A stretch of DNA of 46,063 nt from Deltaproteobacteria bacterium (GTDB lineage Bacteria > Desulfobacterota > Syntrophia > Syntrophales > Smithellaceae), in the NCBI GenBank assembly GCA_022703375.1, contig JAKLDS010000016.1:1-46063 (forward strand), written 5' to 3'. This document shows positions 1-9,491 of this stretch, in pieces (positions within the stretch are counted from its first letter, which is position 1; every line of letters begins with the position of its first letter). The notes under the pieces were generated by a model. It worked only from the letters and a program-made list of their open reading frames with translations, was not told the origin of the DNA and did not search any database. Position numbers and translations under genes: made by a program.

Positions 1-430
1 CGGTCGCCTTGACAACCGGCAAGGCCGCGGGAACCGCCGCAAACTGGCTTTCGCCCCCACCGGCGAAGGTTGGAGCTGTTTCTTCCTGATTAGCCGTAGC
101 AACTGACTTTGCCCTATCCGCCGCCGGGACAGCCGTCACCTTTTCCCGGATTACTTCATTGCTTTGCTTGTTCGCCGCGACAGCATCAGCCGCCCGCGCC
201 GCTTCCTGCGGCGCCTTCTGAACTGTCTGCCGGTCAGGAACCGCTGCCGCTGTATCGCCGGCTGCCAGAGACATCCAGACCAGTTCCGGTTTATTATTCA
301 TATTGACCGTCACGGCAAAACTGCCGGCGCTGCCGAAAAACAACAACACCGCCAGCACGAAGTGCCCAAAAACAGAGCAAAAAACAGCGGGCAGCAAATT
401 TGATTTTTCTTTTCTCAATGCCGTTGTCAT
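1..430 (-). CDS. TonB/TolA-like energy-transducer protein, C-terminus beyond window
   Basis: Reading leftwards from an ATG at 430 the frame stays open to the window edge, giving 143 residues without a stop. A short basic N-terminus is followed by one hydrophobic segment at about residues 13-35 (AVFCSVFGHFVLAVLLFF), then a stretch rich in Ala, Pro, Gln and Glu. This is the plan of TonB and TolA: an inner-membrane anchor plus an extended periplasmic linker. The C-terminal TonB/TolA domain would lie outside the window, so the family is inferred. The start overlaps the metH stop as ATGA, so translation is probably coupled to metH. A different single-pass periplasmic protein remains possible. Confidence 0.6.
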   Translation of the reverse strand, partial: MTTALRKEKSNLLPAVFCSVFGHFVLAVLLFFGSAGSFAVTVNMNNKPELVWMSLAAGDTAAAVPDRQTVQKAPQEAARAADAVAANKQSNEVIREKVTAVPAADRAKSVATANQEETAPTFAGGGESQFAAVPAALPVVKAT

Positions 431-2823
431 CCGTTAATTAATTGCAAGGCCACTTTAACTGCTTCCACACCGTCCCGGGCATAATACCCCCCTATTGAAC
501 TCGCGTAAGCCTCTGTGACCACCGCGCCGCCCAGCATGACAGGTGTTTCTATACCGGCGGCTCTGGCCGCATCTATCACTTCTTTCATATTGACCATTGT
601 CGTTGTCATTAAAGCGGAAAGGGCAACTACTGCTGGCTTTTCCCTTTTTATCGCTTCCAGAATCGCCGGCGCCGCCACATCCTTTCCCATATCAATAACC
701 GTAAATCCGTAATTGCGCAACAGCAGAGCGACGATATTTTTTCCAATGTCATGAATATCGCCCCGGACGGTGGCAATTAATATTTTTCCTTTATTGGCTT
801 GGGCTGACTGCGCAAGCCGAGGTTCCAGGAAGGCGAGCGCCTTCTTCATTGCTTCCGCCGCTGCCATCAGCTGCGGCAGAAAATATATTTTTTTCTCGTA
901 GAGTTCACCCACCCGGACTATTGCCGGAATCATAACGTTATCCACCAGGGAAGAAGCCTGTTCCGAGGCGGCGAGCGCCGCCTCAATCAGGGCAATAATG
1001 TTTTCCCTGTCGCCCTCGCGAATGGCAATAGCCACTTTTTCCGCAGGAGATATGTCTGCCCGCAGGACGGGCGCGGCCGGGGAATCCGCTGGCGCGGAAA
1101 AATGAGCAATAAAATTGGCCGTGCTTTTTTCTTTCGCCATCAGGACATCTCCGGCTTGTTTCACGTTAATGAGCTCTGTGCTTGCCGGATTGGCAATGGC
1201 CATCGTTAGACCGGACAATTGCGCCATGGCCAGAAACGCGGCGTTAAGCCAGGGGCGTCCCGGCATGCCGAAAGATACATTGGACAGGCCGAGATTCGTT
1301 TTACTCCGGAAAGTTTCCGTGCACCAGCGCAGAGTTTTCAGTGTTTCGCGTGCCGCACCGGCGTCCGAGGCCACGGCCATGACCAGACAATCAACGATAA
1401 AATCATCTTTAGAAAAACCACAGGCCGTCGCTGCTGCATAAATTTGTTTAATCACGGCCTGACGGCCGGCGGCGGTCGCCGGTATTTCACCGTCGGTCAG
1501 CGGCAGCAGAATAAACATTGCCCCGTATTTGGCCGCGAGCGGCAGCAACCTTTTGATTTTTTCTTTTTCACCGGAAATCGAATTAATGAGCAGGCGTCCC
1601 GGATAAATGCGCAGCGCCGCTTCAATAGTTTCAATTTTGGAGGAATCCACCACCAGCGGCAAAGCGCTGATTGTTGCTAAAAGTCCGATTATGGACTTGA
1701 TAGTTTTAACTTCGTCAATGCCGGGCTGACCGACATTAACATCCAGCAGGCTCGCCCCCTGCTGCTCCTGTTCTCCGGCCATCCGGCGGATAATCGCGGT
1801 TTTGCCTTCCGCCAGTTCCTGCTGCAATGCTTTTTTGCCGGTGGGATTTATTCTCTCCCCGACAATAACGAGCGGCCTTTCTTCACCGAATATCAGATGG
1901 CCGCGCGAGGAGCTCAATGCGCCGATGGCCTTGCGCACGGGCGCGAGCGGTTTGCCCAGAGCAGGCGATTGCGCCAGTTCTCTGATATGCGCCGGCGTAG
2001 TGCCGCAGCAACCGCCCAGCATATTGGCGCCGGCTGCTGCCATTTTCCCGGCAAAAGACGCAAATTCCTCCGCACCCATGTCAAAAACAGTTTTACCGTT
2101 TTCCAGACGCGGCATGCCGGCGTTGGGCTTGGCTACGAGCGGCACAGTGGCGTAAGGTTTCATCGCGGCAATGAATTCCAGCATTTTTTCCGGGCCCGTG
2201 GAGCAGTTGCAGCCGACCGCGTCGGCGCCGAGGCTCTGCAGCGTGACAAGAGCGCTGACCGGATCAGTGCCGTTCAAGGTCCTTCCGTCTTTTTCATAAG
2301 TCATGCTGACTATGGTAAAAATATCCGCCGTTTCCTTGACGGCCAGCAAAGCGGCGCGGGCCTCCTGGATATCAATCATCGTCTCAATGACAATCAAATC
2401 ACAGCCGCCGTCAATCAGACCCTGCACCTGCTGTTTATAGACCGTCACCGCTTCGTCAAAATCAAGATTGCCGAACGGCTCCACAAACTGCCCTGTCGAA
2501 CCGATATCACCGGCAACAAGAACTTTTTTACCGACGGATTGCCTGGCCAGGCAGACCAGATCACGATTTATTTGGTATGTTTTTTCCGCACTGCCGTACT
2601 GAGCCAGTTTAAAACTATTGGCGCCAAAGGTGCAGGAATAAACTATTTGTGCTCCGGCTTTCCGGTAGGAGGCATGAACTTCCTTGATAACTGCGGGATT
2701 TTCCAGACACCAGATTTCCGGACAAACGCCGGCAGGCAAGCCTTTTTTCTGCAGTTCGGTTCCCGTGGCGCCGTCAAGAATTATTATTTTCTTCTTTAAA
2801 AGATTTTCTATTTTTCTTTTCAT
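427..2823 (-). CDS. metH: B12-dependent methionine synthase, short form without reactivation domain
   Basis: Transfers the methyl group of methyltetrahydrofolate to homocysteine through cobalamin, in the cytoplasm. Domains in order: homocysteine-binding barrel (about 10-290) with zinc ligands Cys207, Cys272 and Cys273 (motifs GCNC and GGCCGTTP); pterin-binding barrel (about 315-570, motif VGERINPTG); cobalamin cap (about 590-675); cobalamin-binding Rossmann domain (about 678-798) with GDIHDIGKN, His691 being the lower cobalt ligand. At 798 residues it stops where the C-terminal AdoMet-binding reactivation domain begins in the roughly 1,230-residue E. coli enzyme. A separate protein resembling that domain is encoded at 5282-5902 on the same strand. 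No cobalamin riboswitch is visible in the 70 bp upstream. Confidence 0.93.
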   Translation of the reverse strand: MKRKIENLLKKKIIILDGATGTELQKKGLPAGVCPEIWCLENPAVIKEVHASYRKAGAQIVYSCTFGANSFKLAQYGSAEKTYQINRDLVCLARQSVGKKVLVAGDIGSTGQFVEPFGNLDFDEAVTVYKQQVQGLIDGGCDLIVIETMIDIQEARAALLAVKETADIFTIVSMTYEKDGRTLNGTDPVSALVTLQSLGADAVGCNCSTGPEKMLEFIAAMKPYATVPLVAKPNAGMPRLENGKTVFDMGAEEFASFAGKMAAAGANMLGGCCGTTPAHIRELAQSPALGKPLAPVRKAIGALSSSRGHLIFGEERPLVIVGERINPTGKKALQQELAEGKTAIIRRMAGEQEQQGASLLDVNVGQPGIDEVKTIKSIIGLLATISALPLVVDSSKIETIEAALRIYPGRLLINSISGEKEKIKRLLPLAAKYGAMFILLPLTDGEIPATAAGRQAVIKQIYAAATACGFSKDDFIVDCLVMAVASDAGAARETLKTLRWCTETFRSKTNLGLSNVSFGMPGRPWLNAAFLAMAQLSGLTMAIANPASTELINVKQAGDVLMAKEKSTANFIAHFSAPADSPAAPVLRADISPAEKVAIAIREGDRENIIALIEAALAASEQASSLVDNVMIPAIVRVGELYEKKIYFLPQLMAAAEAMKKALAFLEPRLAQSAQANKGKILIATVRGDIHDIGKNIVALLLRNYGFTVIDMGKDVAAPAILEAIKREKPAVVALSALMTTTMVNMKEVIDAARAAGIETPVMLGGAVVTEAYASSIGGYYARDGVEAVKVALQLING

Positions 2824-2893
2824 AAAACCCCTGTAAAAAAATCGGATTTGTTTCCCGTTTCCTCAATTCCGGCGTATGTCTGCGGGTTCTTTA

Positions 2894-5224
2894 CTACTTT
2901 ATTAATTTTTCATCCAGCACTTCCCTTATCTTTCGGGATAGCTCGTCAATCCGGAAAGGCTTTTGAATCAGGGCGCTGCAACCGTTTTCCATTATCCGCG
3001 TCGCCTGGTCACTGACGGCATAACCCGTGGAAAGCATGACTTTACAGGCGGGATTTATTTCCCTCAGTTTATCAAAAGTTTTTCCGCCGCTCATCTGCGG
3101 CATAATCATGTCCAGGATAATCAGATCAATTTTATTCATGTTATTTTCGTAAATGGTCAGTGCCTCTCTGCCGTTTGTCGCCACCATAACTTCATAGCCC
3201 AGGGAAGTTAATATTTCGCGGCAGACTTCGACGACAAACTCCTCGTCGTCCACCAGCAGAATACATTCCCGGCCCGGCTGAACCGGTTTATCCGGCACTG
3301 TAGTGTGAACCGCCTCTTTGCGGGAGGCCGGCAAATAAAACGTAAAGGTTGAACCATGCCCCGGCTCGCTTATAACCTCAATGGCCCCGCCGTGCTCCCT
3401 GATAATACCGTAAGCGGAAGGCAGACCCATTCCCAGACCGTTTTCCTTTTCTTTTGTCGTAAAGAACGGCTCAAAAACTCTCCGGCAAGTTTGTTTATCC
3501 ATTCCGACACCGGTATCGGTAATGCTTGCTTTAACATAAGCTCCGGGTTTCAGGGAAAGGCGGACGGCGTCACTGGCGTCAATAGAAACATTGGCTGTTT
3601 CGACAAAGATATCGCCGTTATCCCGCATGGCCTGCCAGGCATTGACATATATATTGATAATTACCTGTTCAATCTGGACGCGGTCAATTTCCACTGTCGA
3701 GAGATTTTTCTCATAGTGCTGATTAATGGTAATTTCCTTCTTGGCGCGGCCGAAAATATCAGACATCCTGGCAATCAGCGCATTTAAATCAGTCGGGGCC
3801 GCTTCATACTTGCCGCCGCGGGCAAATCCCAGTATTTTTGCCGTCAGATCGGCGGCGCTTTGCACCAGAGACTGGATATTCTGCAGCCTGCCGTAATCGG
3901 GACTATTTTTATCGCCGTTTAACAGCATCAGGGACACATAGCCCTGGATGCCCATAAGAATGTTGTTGAAATTGTGTGCAATGCCTCCCGCCAGCGTGCC
4001 GACGGCTTCCATCTTATGGGACTGCAGCAGTTGCTGCTCCAGAAGTTTGCGGTCGGTAATATCGCGGGCATTGATAATGATTCCCCCGATGGCCGGATTA
4101 TCCAGACAGTTGTTGCCCAGCGCCTCCAGGTAAACCCAGGAACCATCGGCATGCCGGAAGCGCAGCACAGTAATAATGCCTTTGTGTTCCTGGGTGATAA
4201 CTTTGGAAAAATCATTAATCACCATTGCTACATCATCGGGATGCATGAAATCAAAAGCGTTTTTTCCGACCAGATCTTTTACTTCATAGTTTAGCACTCT
4301 TTTCACGGAAGGAGAGAAATAAAGAATAGTTCCCCGGACGTCCAGAATACCGATTATATCGAGTGATTTGAGAAAGAGCTCATTTAACATTCCTTCCGAT
4401 TTGCGCAGCGCCGTTTCGACCTTTTTCAGTGCCGAAATATCCATCATGGAGACCAGTGATTTCTTTGTCCCCGGAATCAGGCCCGATGTCATAAATACAT
4501 CTTTAATCTCGCCGTTTTTCGCCACCATTTGATATTCATAATTCCGGGGCGCCAGTTCCGGGTTGGAAAGCCGCAGCCGGTGGTAATTAATTAATCGTTC
4601 CACATCATGCGGCGCCGTGAAGGACAGCCAGCTGATATTTTTGCCGGTCAGCTCTTCATTGCTGTAGCCGGTCAGCTTTTGCATCTCTTCGTTAACCAGC
4701 AGAGGTTGCCTGTTTTCGTCGGCAATGGCCATGGCCGTGCCGGTATTGGCAAAAATTGCCCGGTAAATATTTTCCGATTCCGCCAGGGCCAGTTGCGCCT
4801 TTTTTCTTTCATCAATATCAAATATAACTCCCTGGAAATACTCAGGTTCGCCTTTTTCCTCGAAAAAAGGAACCACGGTGATTTCCACCCAGCAGCTGCC
4901 GCCGTCTTTTTTTAACAGGCGGAATTCATGTTTTGCTTCTTTGGGTTTTTCCTTCAGAAATTGCAGTGTTTCAGCTTCAATGCGGGCCCGGTCATCTGGA
5001 TGAATCAGGCTTTTTGCCGGAATGCGCTGACCCTGAAAATAATCTTTGGCGTAACCAAACTGACTGATGTTGGCGGAGATAAATTCTATCGGCATACCTT
5101 CCGACAAATGCCAAATGCAATAAACGGCCGGGCTGCGGTTGATAATCTCTTCCAAATCTTCCAGCTTTTTAATTGCTTTTTGGTATGCTTTGTTGGCTTT
5201 ATCTGCGGTTTTGCTGTTGGTCAT
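2894..5224 (-). CDS. Cytoplasmic multi-PAS hybrid histidine kinase with receiver
   Basis: A sensor kinase of 776 residues with no membrane segment, so a cytoplasmic signal is likely. Order: short helical lead (1-30); three PAS/PAC units (about 31-145, 150-270 and 278-395); HisKA with phospho-acceptor His417 (GGIAHNFNNIL); HATPase (N-box near 519-532, DTGVGMD at 570-576, GLGMGLP at 596-602); C-terminal receiver (about 653-770) with acidic pair Asp659-Asp660, phospho-acceptor Asp705 and Lys755. The AHNFNN H-box is the type found in hybrid kinases of this lineage. The ligand cannot be read from the PAS domains. It sits between metH and the MetH-reactivation gene, with 69- and 57-bp gaps, so it may share their transcript. 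Confidence 0.9.
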   Translation of the reverse strand: MTNSKTADKANKAYQKAIKKLEDLEEIINRSPAVYCIWHLSEGMPIEFISANISQFGYAKDYFQGQRIPAKSLIHPDDRARIEAETLQFLKEKPKEAKHEFRLLKKDGGSCWVEITVVPFFEEKGEPEYFQGVIFDIDERKKAQLALAESENIYRAIFANTGTAMAIADENRQPLLVNEEMQKLTGYSNEELTGKNISWLSFTAPHDVERLINYHRLRLSNPELAPRNYEYQMVAKNGEIKDVFMTSGLIPGTKKSLVSMMDISALKKVETALRKSEGMLNELFLKSLDIIGILDVRGTILYFSPSVKRVLNYEVKDLVGKNAFDFMHPDDVAMVINDFSKVITQEHKGIITVLRFRHADGSWVYLEALGNNCLDNPAIGGIIINARDITDRKLLEQQLLQSHKMEAVGTLAGGIAHNFNNILMGIQGYVSLMLLNGDKNSPDYGRLQNIQSLVQSAADLTAKILGFARGGKYEAAPTDLNALIARMSDIFGRAKKEITINQHYEKNLSTVEIDRVQIEQVIINIYVNAWQAMRDNGDIFVETANVSIDASDAVRLSLKPGAYVKASITDTGVGMDKQTCRRVFEPFFTTKEKENGLGMGLPSAYGIIREHGGAIEVISEPGHGSTFTFYLPASRKEAVHTTVPDKPVQPGRECILLVDDEEFVVEVCREILTSLGYEVMVATNGREALTIYENNMNKIDLIILDMIMPQMSGGKTFDKLREINPACKVMLSTGYAVSDQATRIMENGCSALIQKPFRIDELSRKIREVLDEKLIK

Positions 5225-5281
5225 AGAGTTTTTTAAATCTTTACAGCGCTAAAAGCAATAAAAAATTGATAGGCATTAATA

Positions 5282-5902
5282 TCAGCGGCAGATACCGGCG
5301 ATTGCCGTCACCGATTTTTCCGGCAGCAGGATAAAACTGGGGGTAATGCTTACTTCGATTTTATCCATTTGCAGTTTTTCGCATATCATTTTCTGGTTGC
5401 TAAGCTCGAAATCGCCATAGCCTGCGGAAAACCGGCGGGGCAGCAACTTTTTATTTTCACGGCGCAATTGCACAGCCAGATAATCAATCAGCCAATCGAG
5501 CGCGGCGTCCGTCATTTCGCTGGCTGTCGCATCATAAACAACGGCGGCAGATAAATTACCCTGAGCAGTTTTTTCTTTGATTTTGTCCATAATCATGTTG
5601 CCGGCAGTGGCGCCGAGCAGCACTGTTTCCTGACAATCGCGCAGATACTTAGCCAGCTGGGAGCTGACAAAAGATAAATCACCGGTCATTTCTGTCTTCG
5701 AACCGTCGTTTTCAACAATAGACTCCCGCCGCCAGACTCCCCGCAATGCGATATATGATAATGCCTCCGCGACAGAGATGTCGGTTTCTTCCTTTTGCCG
5801 GGAAGTCAGTTCCGTTGTTTTTTTCTTAAAACCGAGACGCGCATAGATTTTCGGGTATGGCGGATTAACCGGGATTCTTTCCAGAAAAAAAACTGAGCCC
5901 AT
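5282..5902 (-). CDS. Stand-alone methionine synthase reactivation (AdoMet-binding) domain protein
   Basis: A 206-residue protein resembling the C-terminal reactivation domain of MetH, which binds AdoMet and re-methylates cobalamin that has oxidised to cob(II)alamin. The signature is RRFSAGYGD (156-164), matching the RxxxGY AdoMet-binding motif, followed by a conserved tail with LLPEKSVTAIAGI (192-204). Such free-standing versions are known in bacteria whose MetH lacks the domain, as is the case at 427-2823. The start is set at 5902 because AGGAA lies about 8 bases upstream. A longer reading from 5965 would put its first codons inside the inverted-repeat element at 5925-6070, which is unlikely to be native coding sequence. 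Confidence 0.78.
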   Translation of the reverse strand: MGSVFFLERIPVNPPYPKIYARLGFKKKTTELTSRQKEETDISVAEALSYIALRGVWRRESIVENDGSKTEMTGDLSFVSSQLAKYLRDCQETVLLGATAGNMIMDKIKEKTAQGNLSAAVVYDATASEMTDAALDWLIDYLAVQLRRENKKLLPRRFSAGYGDFELSNQKMICEKLQMDKIEVSITPSFILLPEKSVTAIAGICR

Positions 5903-5924
5903 TGCCGTTTCCTGATATATTATT

Positions 5925-6070
5925 GACGGCCTCGTAAAAATTCCATATCCTGCGTTGCGCTTCATCCCTCCCCGGCCTTCGCCGGGGCAGGCTATTGCGG
6001 CGTAAGTTTAAGTACGCCTCATTCCTCGTGATTCGCGCGCCTTGTCTCTGGTGCTTTTTACGAGGTCGTC
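5925..6070. repeat. 146-bp MITE/REP-like element with terminal inverted repeats
   Basis: The ends are inverted copies: gacggcctcgtaaaaa (5925-5940) and tttttacgaggtcgtc (6055-6070), matching at 15 of 16 positions. Inside are a 7-bp GC-rich hairpin (CCCCGGC, loop CTTC, GCCGGGG; 5970-5987) and a GGCGTA/TACGCC pair (5999-6018). It fills most of the space between the response regulator and the MetH reactivation gene and encodes nothing convincing. No second full copy is present in this window; a hairpin with nearly the same core lies at 21295-21312. Confidence 0.6.
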
Positions 6071-6107
6071 CGAATTAGTCTCTTCTTCGACTTCTACGAG
6101 TTCATCA

Positions 6108-6521
6108 TTATTTGCCGTCGTTGCTTTGAATAGAGTTATAACGTTGTTTCCAGCGCTGCAGTCGGGCAAAGGCCTGTTCCACCAGTTTAAGCAGCATATC
6201 CATATCCAGCGGCTTTTCAAAATAATCGTCAAAACCCGCTTCACGGCATTCATCTATTTCAAACAAGGCCGCCCAGCCGGTGATGGCATAAATCAACGAT
6301 ACAGGTTTCGTTTTGCGAATCTGGCGGCACAGCTCGATGCCGTTCATCCCAAAGAGCTTTAAATCCAGAAAAATTACATCAATGCTTTCATATTTGAGTA
6401 TTTCCAGAGCTTCTGTTCCCGTTGCCGCGCTGATTACTTCATAATCAGCTCCGGTAAATACGCTGTCAAATAATTCGCGAACTGACGCTTCATCATCAAC
6501 AACAAGTATTTTACCCTTCAC
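6108..6521 (-). CDS. Single-domain response regulator (CheY-like)
   Basis: A 137-residue receiver with no output domain. Asp9 and Asp10 form the acidic pocket, Asp53 is the phospho-acceptor, Thr81 and Lys103 are the switch residues (TGW, EKPLD). The 18-residue tail after the receiver is short and polar and resembles no DNA-binding domain. The start is GTG at 6521, preceded by a GGGGGGA stretch. It follows leuB after only 38 bp and may be read with the leu operon. Single-domain regulators usually act by protein-protein contact or as a phosphorelay step; a partner could be either hybrid kinase nearby, but nothing in the sequence proves a pairing. Confidence 0.88.
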   Translation of the reverse strand: MKGKILVVDDEASVRELFDSVFTGADYEVISAATGTEALEILKYESIDVIFLDLKLFGMNGIELCRQIRKTKPVSLIYAITGWAALFEIDECREAGFDDYFEKPLDMDMLLKLVEQAFARLQRWKQRYNSIQSNDGK

Positions 6522-6559
6522 GGAACAATCCCCCCTGTTTCTCTTCAGAGTTCTTGCCG

Positions 6560-7654
6560 CTATTTTAGCAGGTTCGCCAGTTTTTTCAAGGTTTCTTCAC
6601 CCATGTCTTCAGTGCCGACAAGCTTCTTGCCTTCCTGAAAAATATCTTTCGTGCGGAAACCATCCTGCAGCACTTCGTTTACCGCCTTTTCCACCAGCAG
6701 CGCCTCTTCCGGCATGGCCAGCGAATAGCGCAGCATCAGAGCGACCGATAATATTGTCGCCAGCGGATTGGCGATGTTCTTCCCCGCTATATCGGGAGCT
6801 GAACCGTGAATCGGCTCATAAAGCGCGTGTTTATCGCCCAGACTGGCCGAGGCCAGCATACCGATGGAACCCGTCAACATGGCGGCTTCATCGCTCAAAA
6901 TATCGGCAAACAGGTTGGTGGAAACAATCACGTCAAACTGCGCCGGATCGCGCACCAGCTGCATCGCACAGTTATCCACATACATATTCCGGACGCTCAC
7001 TTCCGGATAATCGCGGGCAACCTCGTTGACAACCTTGCGCCAGAGTTCCTGACATTCCAGCACATTGGCTTTATCCACGGAGACGATATTCTTCTTGCGT
7101 TTTTGCGCTACCCGAAAGGCAATCACTGCGATGCGCCGAACTTCGTCTTCCGTGTAAATCATCGTGTTGATGCCGCGGCGCCGGCCGGCAGAGTCAGTGG
7201 AGATGCCGCGCGGTTCGCCGAAGTAAACATCACCGGTCAATTCCCGGACAATCATAATATCCACACCGCGAGCTATAGTATTCTTTAAAGGAGAGATATC
7301 CAGCAGCTCATCGAACGCCAGCACCGGCCGCAGATTGGCAAAGAGGCCGAGTTCTTTTCTCAGCCCTAAAAGAGCCCTTTCCGGCCGCACGCTGTAAGCA
7401 AGTTTTTCCCACTGCGGACCACCGATCGCGCCGAACAGCACCGCGTCGCTCTGCCGGGCCAGATCAAGCGTCGCCTGCGGCAGCGGCTCTCCACAGCTAT
7501 CGTAGGCGCTGCCGCCAACCAATCCTTCCGTCAGTTCCAAGGCAACATCTTTTTTATCCGAAATCGCTTTTAAAATCTTTATCGCTTCCCCGACTATTTC
7601 CGGGCCGATGCCGTCACCCGCAAGCACCGCTATTTTAAAGCTTCTGCTGGTCAT
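6560..7654 (-). CDS. leuB: 3-isopropylmalate dehydrogenase
   Basis: Third step of leucine synthesis: NAD-dependent oxidative decarboxylation of 3-isopropylmalate. The 364-residue length is normal. Visible residues are the catalytic Tyr144 ([11 protein letters not shown]) and Lys195 (VDKANVL), the metal-binding aspartates in [14 protein letters not shown] (247-260; Asp251 and Asp255), and the NAD loop [15 protein letters not shown] (283-297), in which Asp288 fits NAD rather than NADP use. The start ATG overlaps the leuD stop as ATGA, so translation is probably coupled. Last leu gene of the operon. Confidence 0.96.
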   Translation of the reverse strand: MTSRSFKIAVLAGDGIGPEIVGEAIKILKAISDKKDVALELTEGLVGGSAYDSCGEPLPQATLDLARQSDAVLFGAIGGPQWEKLAYSVRPERALLGLRKELGLFANLRPVLAFDELLDISPLKNTIARGVDIMIVRELTGDVYFGEPRGISTDSAGRRRGINTMIYTEDEVRRIAVIAFRVAQKRKKNIVSVDKANVLECQELWRKVVNEVARDYPEVSVRNMYVDNCAMQLVRDPAQFDVIVSTNLFADILSDEAAMLTGSIGMLASASLGDKHALYEPIHGSAPDIAGKNIANPLATILSVALMLRYSLAMPEEALLVEKAVNEVLQDGFRTKDIFQEGKKLVGTEDMGEETLKKLANLLK

Positions 7655-8148
7655 TTAATTCCCCTTTTTTTCGCGATATGTTTCATCAAACCGCCATCGT
7701 TAATCAACTGTTCCATGAAGGGGGGAATTTTGCCAATCTTGAATTGTTTATTGCCGCCGCTGATAGTAATTATCCCCGCACCGCCGTCCACGGTTATTTC
7801 TTCGCCTTCTTTTATCGCCGCCCAGAGATCGTTTGATTCAAAAATAGGCAACCCCATATTGAATGAATTGCGATAGAAAATGCGGGCAAAGCTTCTGGCC
7901 ACAACACAGGAAATGCCCGCCGCTTTAATAGCAATCGGCGCATGCTCGCGCGATGATCCGCAACCGAAATTTTCCCCGCCCAGAATAATATCGCCCTTTT
8001 TCATCTTGCTGACAAATTGCGGATCGGCGTCTTCCATGCAATGAGCCGCCAGTTCCTGCGGATCAGATGTCACCAGATAGCGCGCCGGAATAATTGCGTC
8101 GGTATCTATATTGTCGCCGAATTTCCAGATTTTTCCCTTGTATATCAT
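7651..8148 (-). CDS. leuD: 3-isopropylmalate dehydratase, small subunit
   Basis: Small subunit of isopropylmalate isomerase, which with LeuC converts 2- to 3-isopropylmalate. Motifs: [18 protein letters not shown] near the N-terminus and [15 protein letters not shown], the substrate-binding loop of the swivelling domain. A GTG at 8157 would overlap the ribosome-binding site, so the ATG at 8148, 8 bases after GGAG, is preferred; this gives 165 residues, usual for the short LeuD form. The stop overlaps the leuB start as ATGA. Confidence 0.95.
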   Translation of the reverse strand: MIYKGKIWKFGDNIDTDAIIPARYLVTSDPQELAAHCMEDADPQFVSKMKKGDIILGGENFGCGSSREHAPIAIKAAGISCVVARSFARIFYRNSFNMGLPIFESNDLWAAIKEGEEITVDGGAGIITISGGNKQFKIGKIPPFMEQLINDGGLMKHIAKKRGIK

Positions 8149-8171
8149 TTTTTTCACTCCTTTTTTTCCAA

Positions 8172-9434
8172 TTATGCGAGATGGGCCGGAGAGGCGATTC
8201 GCCCCAGCACTGCGGAGGCGGCCGCTACTGCCGGAGAGGCCAGATAGACTTCGCTTTTGGCATGCCCCATACGTCCCACGAAATTGCGGTTCGTGGTGGC
8301 AACTGCCCGCTCACCGGCCGCCAGAATACCCATGTGGCCGCCCAGGCAGGCGCCGCATGAAGGCGGACTGATGACGGCTTCGGCATTCAGGAATATTTCA
8401 ATTAATCCCTCCCGTATGGCCTGCTGATAAATTGCCGGTGTTGCGGGAACGACAATCAGGCGCACTGTCGAAGCTGCTTTTCTGCCTTGAAGAATCTGCG
8501 CGGCAATCCGCAAATCTTCAATGCGGCCGTTGGTACAGGAGCCAATCAGCGACTGATCAATTTTAATATCGCCCGCGGCGCTTACGCCTTTGACATTGGA
8601 AGGCAGATGGGGAAAAGCCACCTGCGGTTCCAGCTGAGCGGCATTTATCTCGATGATATCGGCGTATACGGCATCGGCGTCCGATGCATAAAATTTGTAC
8701 GGCCGCTTGCCCCGTCCTTCAACATATTGCCGGGTTATATCATCAGGAGGAAAAATGCCGTTTTTCGCGCCCGCTTCGATAGCCATATTGGCAATGGACA
8801 ATCTGTCCGCCATCGGCAAAGCGCTGATTGTTTCGCCGGTATATTCCATCGCCTTGTACAGAGCGCCGTCCACACCGATACGGCCGATGATGTGCAGAAT
8901 CAAATCTTTGCCGGAAACCCACCGGGGCATTTTTCCATAAACAACGAATTTGATTGTTTCAGGAACCTTGAACCACAGTTCTCCCGTCAGCATGGCCGCC
9001 GCGAGATCCGTACTGCCGACTCCCGTGGCAAAAGCGCCCAGGCCGCCGTAAGTGCAGGTATGGCTGTCCGCACCGATAACCACGTCGCCGGGGACGACAA
9101 TTCCCTGCTCCGGTAACAACGCATGTTCAATGCCCACCCGGCCGCCTTCATAAAAATGTGTAATTTTTTGTTCGAGGGCGAATTCCCGGACAAACTTGCA
9201 CTGCTCGGCGGAGCTGATATCCTTGTTGGGCGTGAAATGATCCAGCACGAGTGCTATTTTGTCCCTGTCAAAAACTTTCCGGCCGCCCGCCTTTCTGAAC
9301 TCCTTAATGGCAATGGGTGCGGTAATATCGTTGCCCAGCGCAATATCCACCCGGGCGTTAATCAATTCTCCCGCCCTGATTTCCCGCAAATCCGTATGCG
9401 CCATTAATATTTTTTCCGTGATTGTGTTTCCCAC
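8172..9434 (-). CDS. leuC: 3-isopropylmalate dehydratase, large subunit
   Basis: Catalytic [4Fe-4S] subunit of isopropylmalate isomerase, aconitase family. Cluster ligands are Cys300 (IGSCTNGR), Cys360 and Cys363 ([11 protein letters not shown]). [21 protein letters not shown] (121-141) is the conserved aconitase-type block. At 420 residues it belongs to the short LeuC/HacA-like type of anaerobes and archaea rather than the roughly 466-residue enterobacterial form, which agrees with the short LeuD beside it. The start is GTG, with AGGAG 8 bases upstream. The gap to leuD is about 23 bp. Confidence 0.95.
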   Translation of the reverse strand: MGNTITEKILMAHTDLREIRAGELINARVDIALGNDITAPIAIKEFRKAGGRKVFDRDKIALVLDHFTPNKDISSAEQCKFVREFALEQKITHFYEGGRVGIEHALLPEQGIVVPGDVVIGADSHTCTYGGLGAFATGVGSTDLAAAMLTGELWFKVPETIKFVVYGKMPRWVSGKDLILHIIGRIGVDGALYKAMEYTGETISALPMADRLSIANMAIEAGAKNGIFPPDDITRQYVEGRGKRPYKFYASDADAVYADIIEINAAQLEPQVAFPHLPSNVKGVSAAGDIKIDQSLIGSCTNGRIEDLRIAAQILQGRKAASTVRLIVVPATPAIYQQAIREGLIEIFLNAEAVISPPSCGACLGGHMGILAAGERAVATTNRNFVGRMGHAKSEVYLASPAVAAASAVLGRIASPAHLA

Positions 9435-9491
9435 TTTATCTTCTCCTGATAATTTTAGTTGCTTTTTTTGTCCTTAACTGATTTTAAAATT

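Noticed and set aside
1897-2799. 300-residue open frame on the plus strand opposite metH
   Set aside because: It is antisense to a gene with complete catalytic motifs, shows no family pattern, and long antisense frames are common in this codon usage.
5903-5965. Extended N-terminus of the MetH reactivation protein
   Set aside because: Its first codons fall in the inverted-repeat element, and a better ribosome-binding site serves the ATG at 5902.
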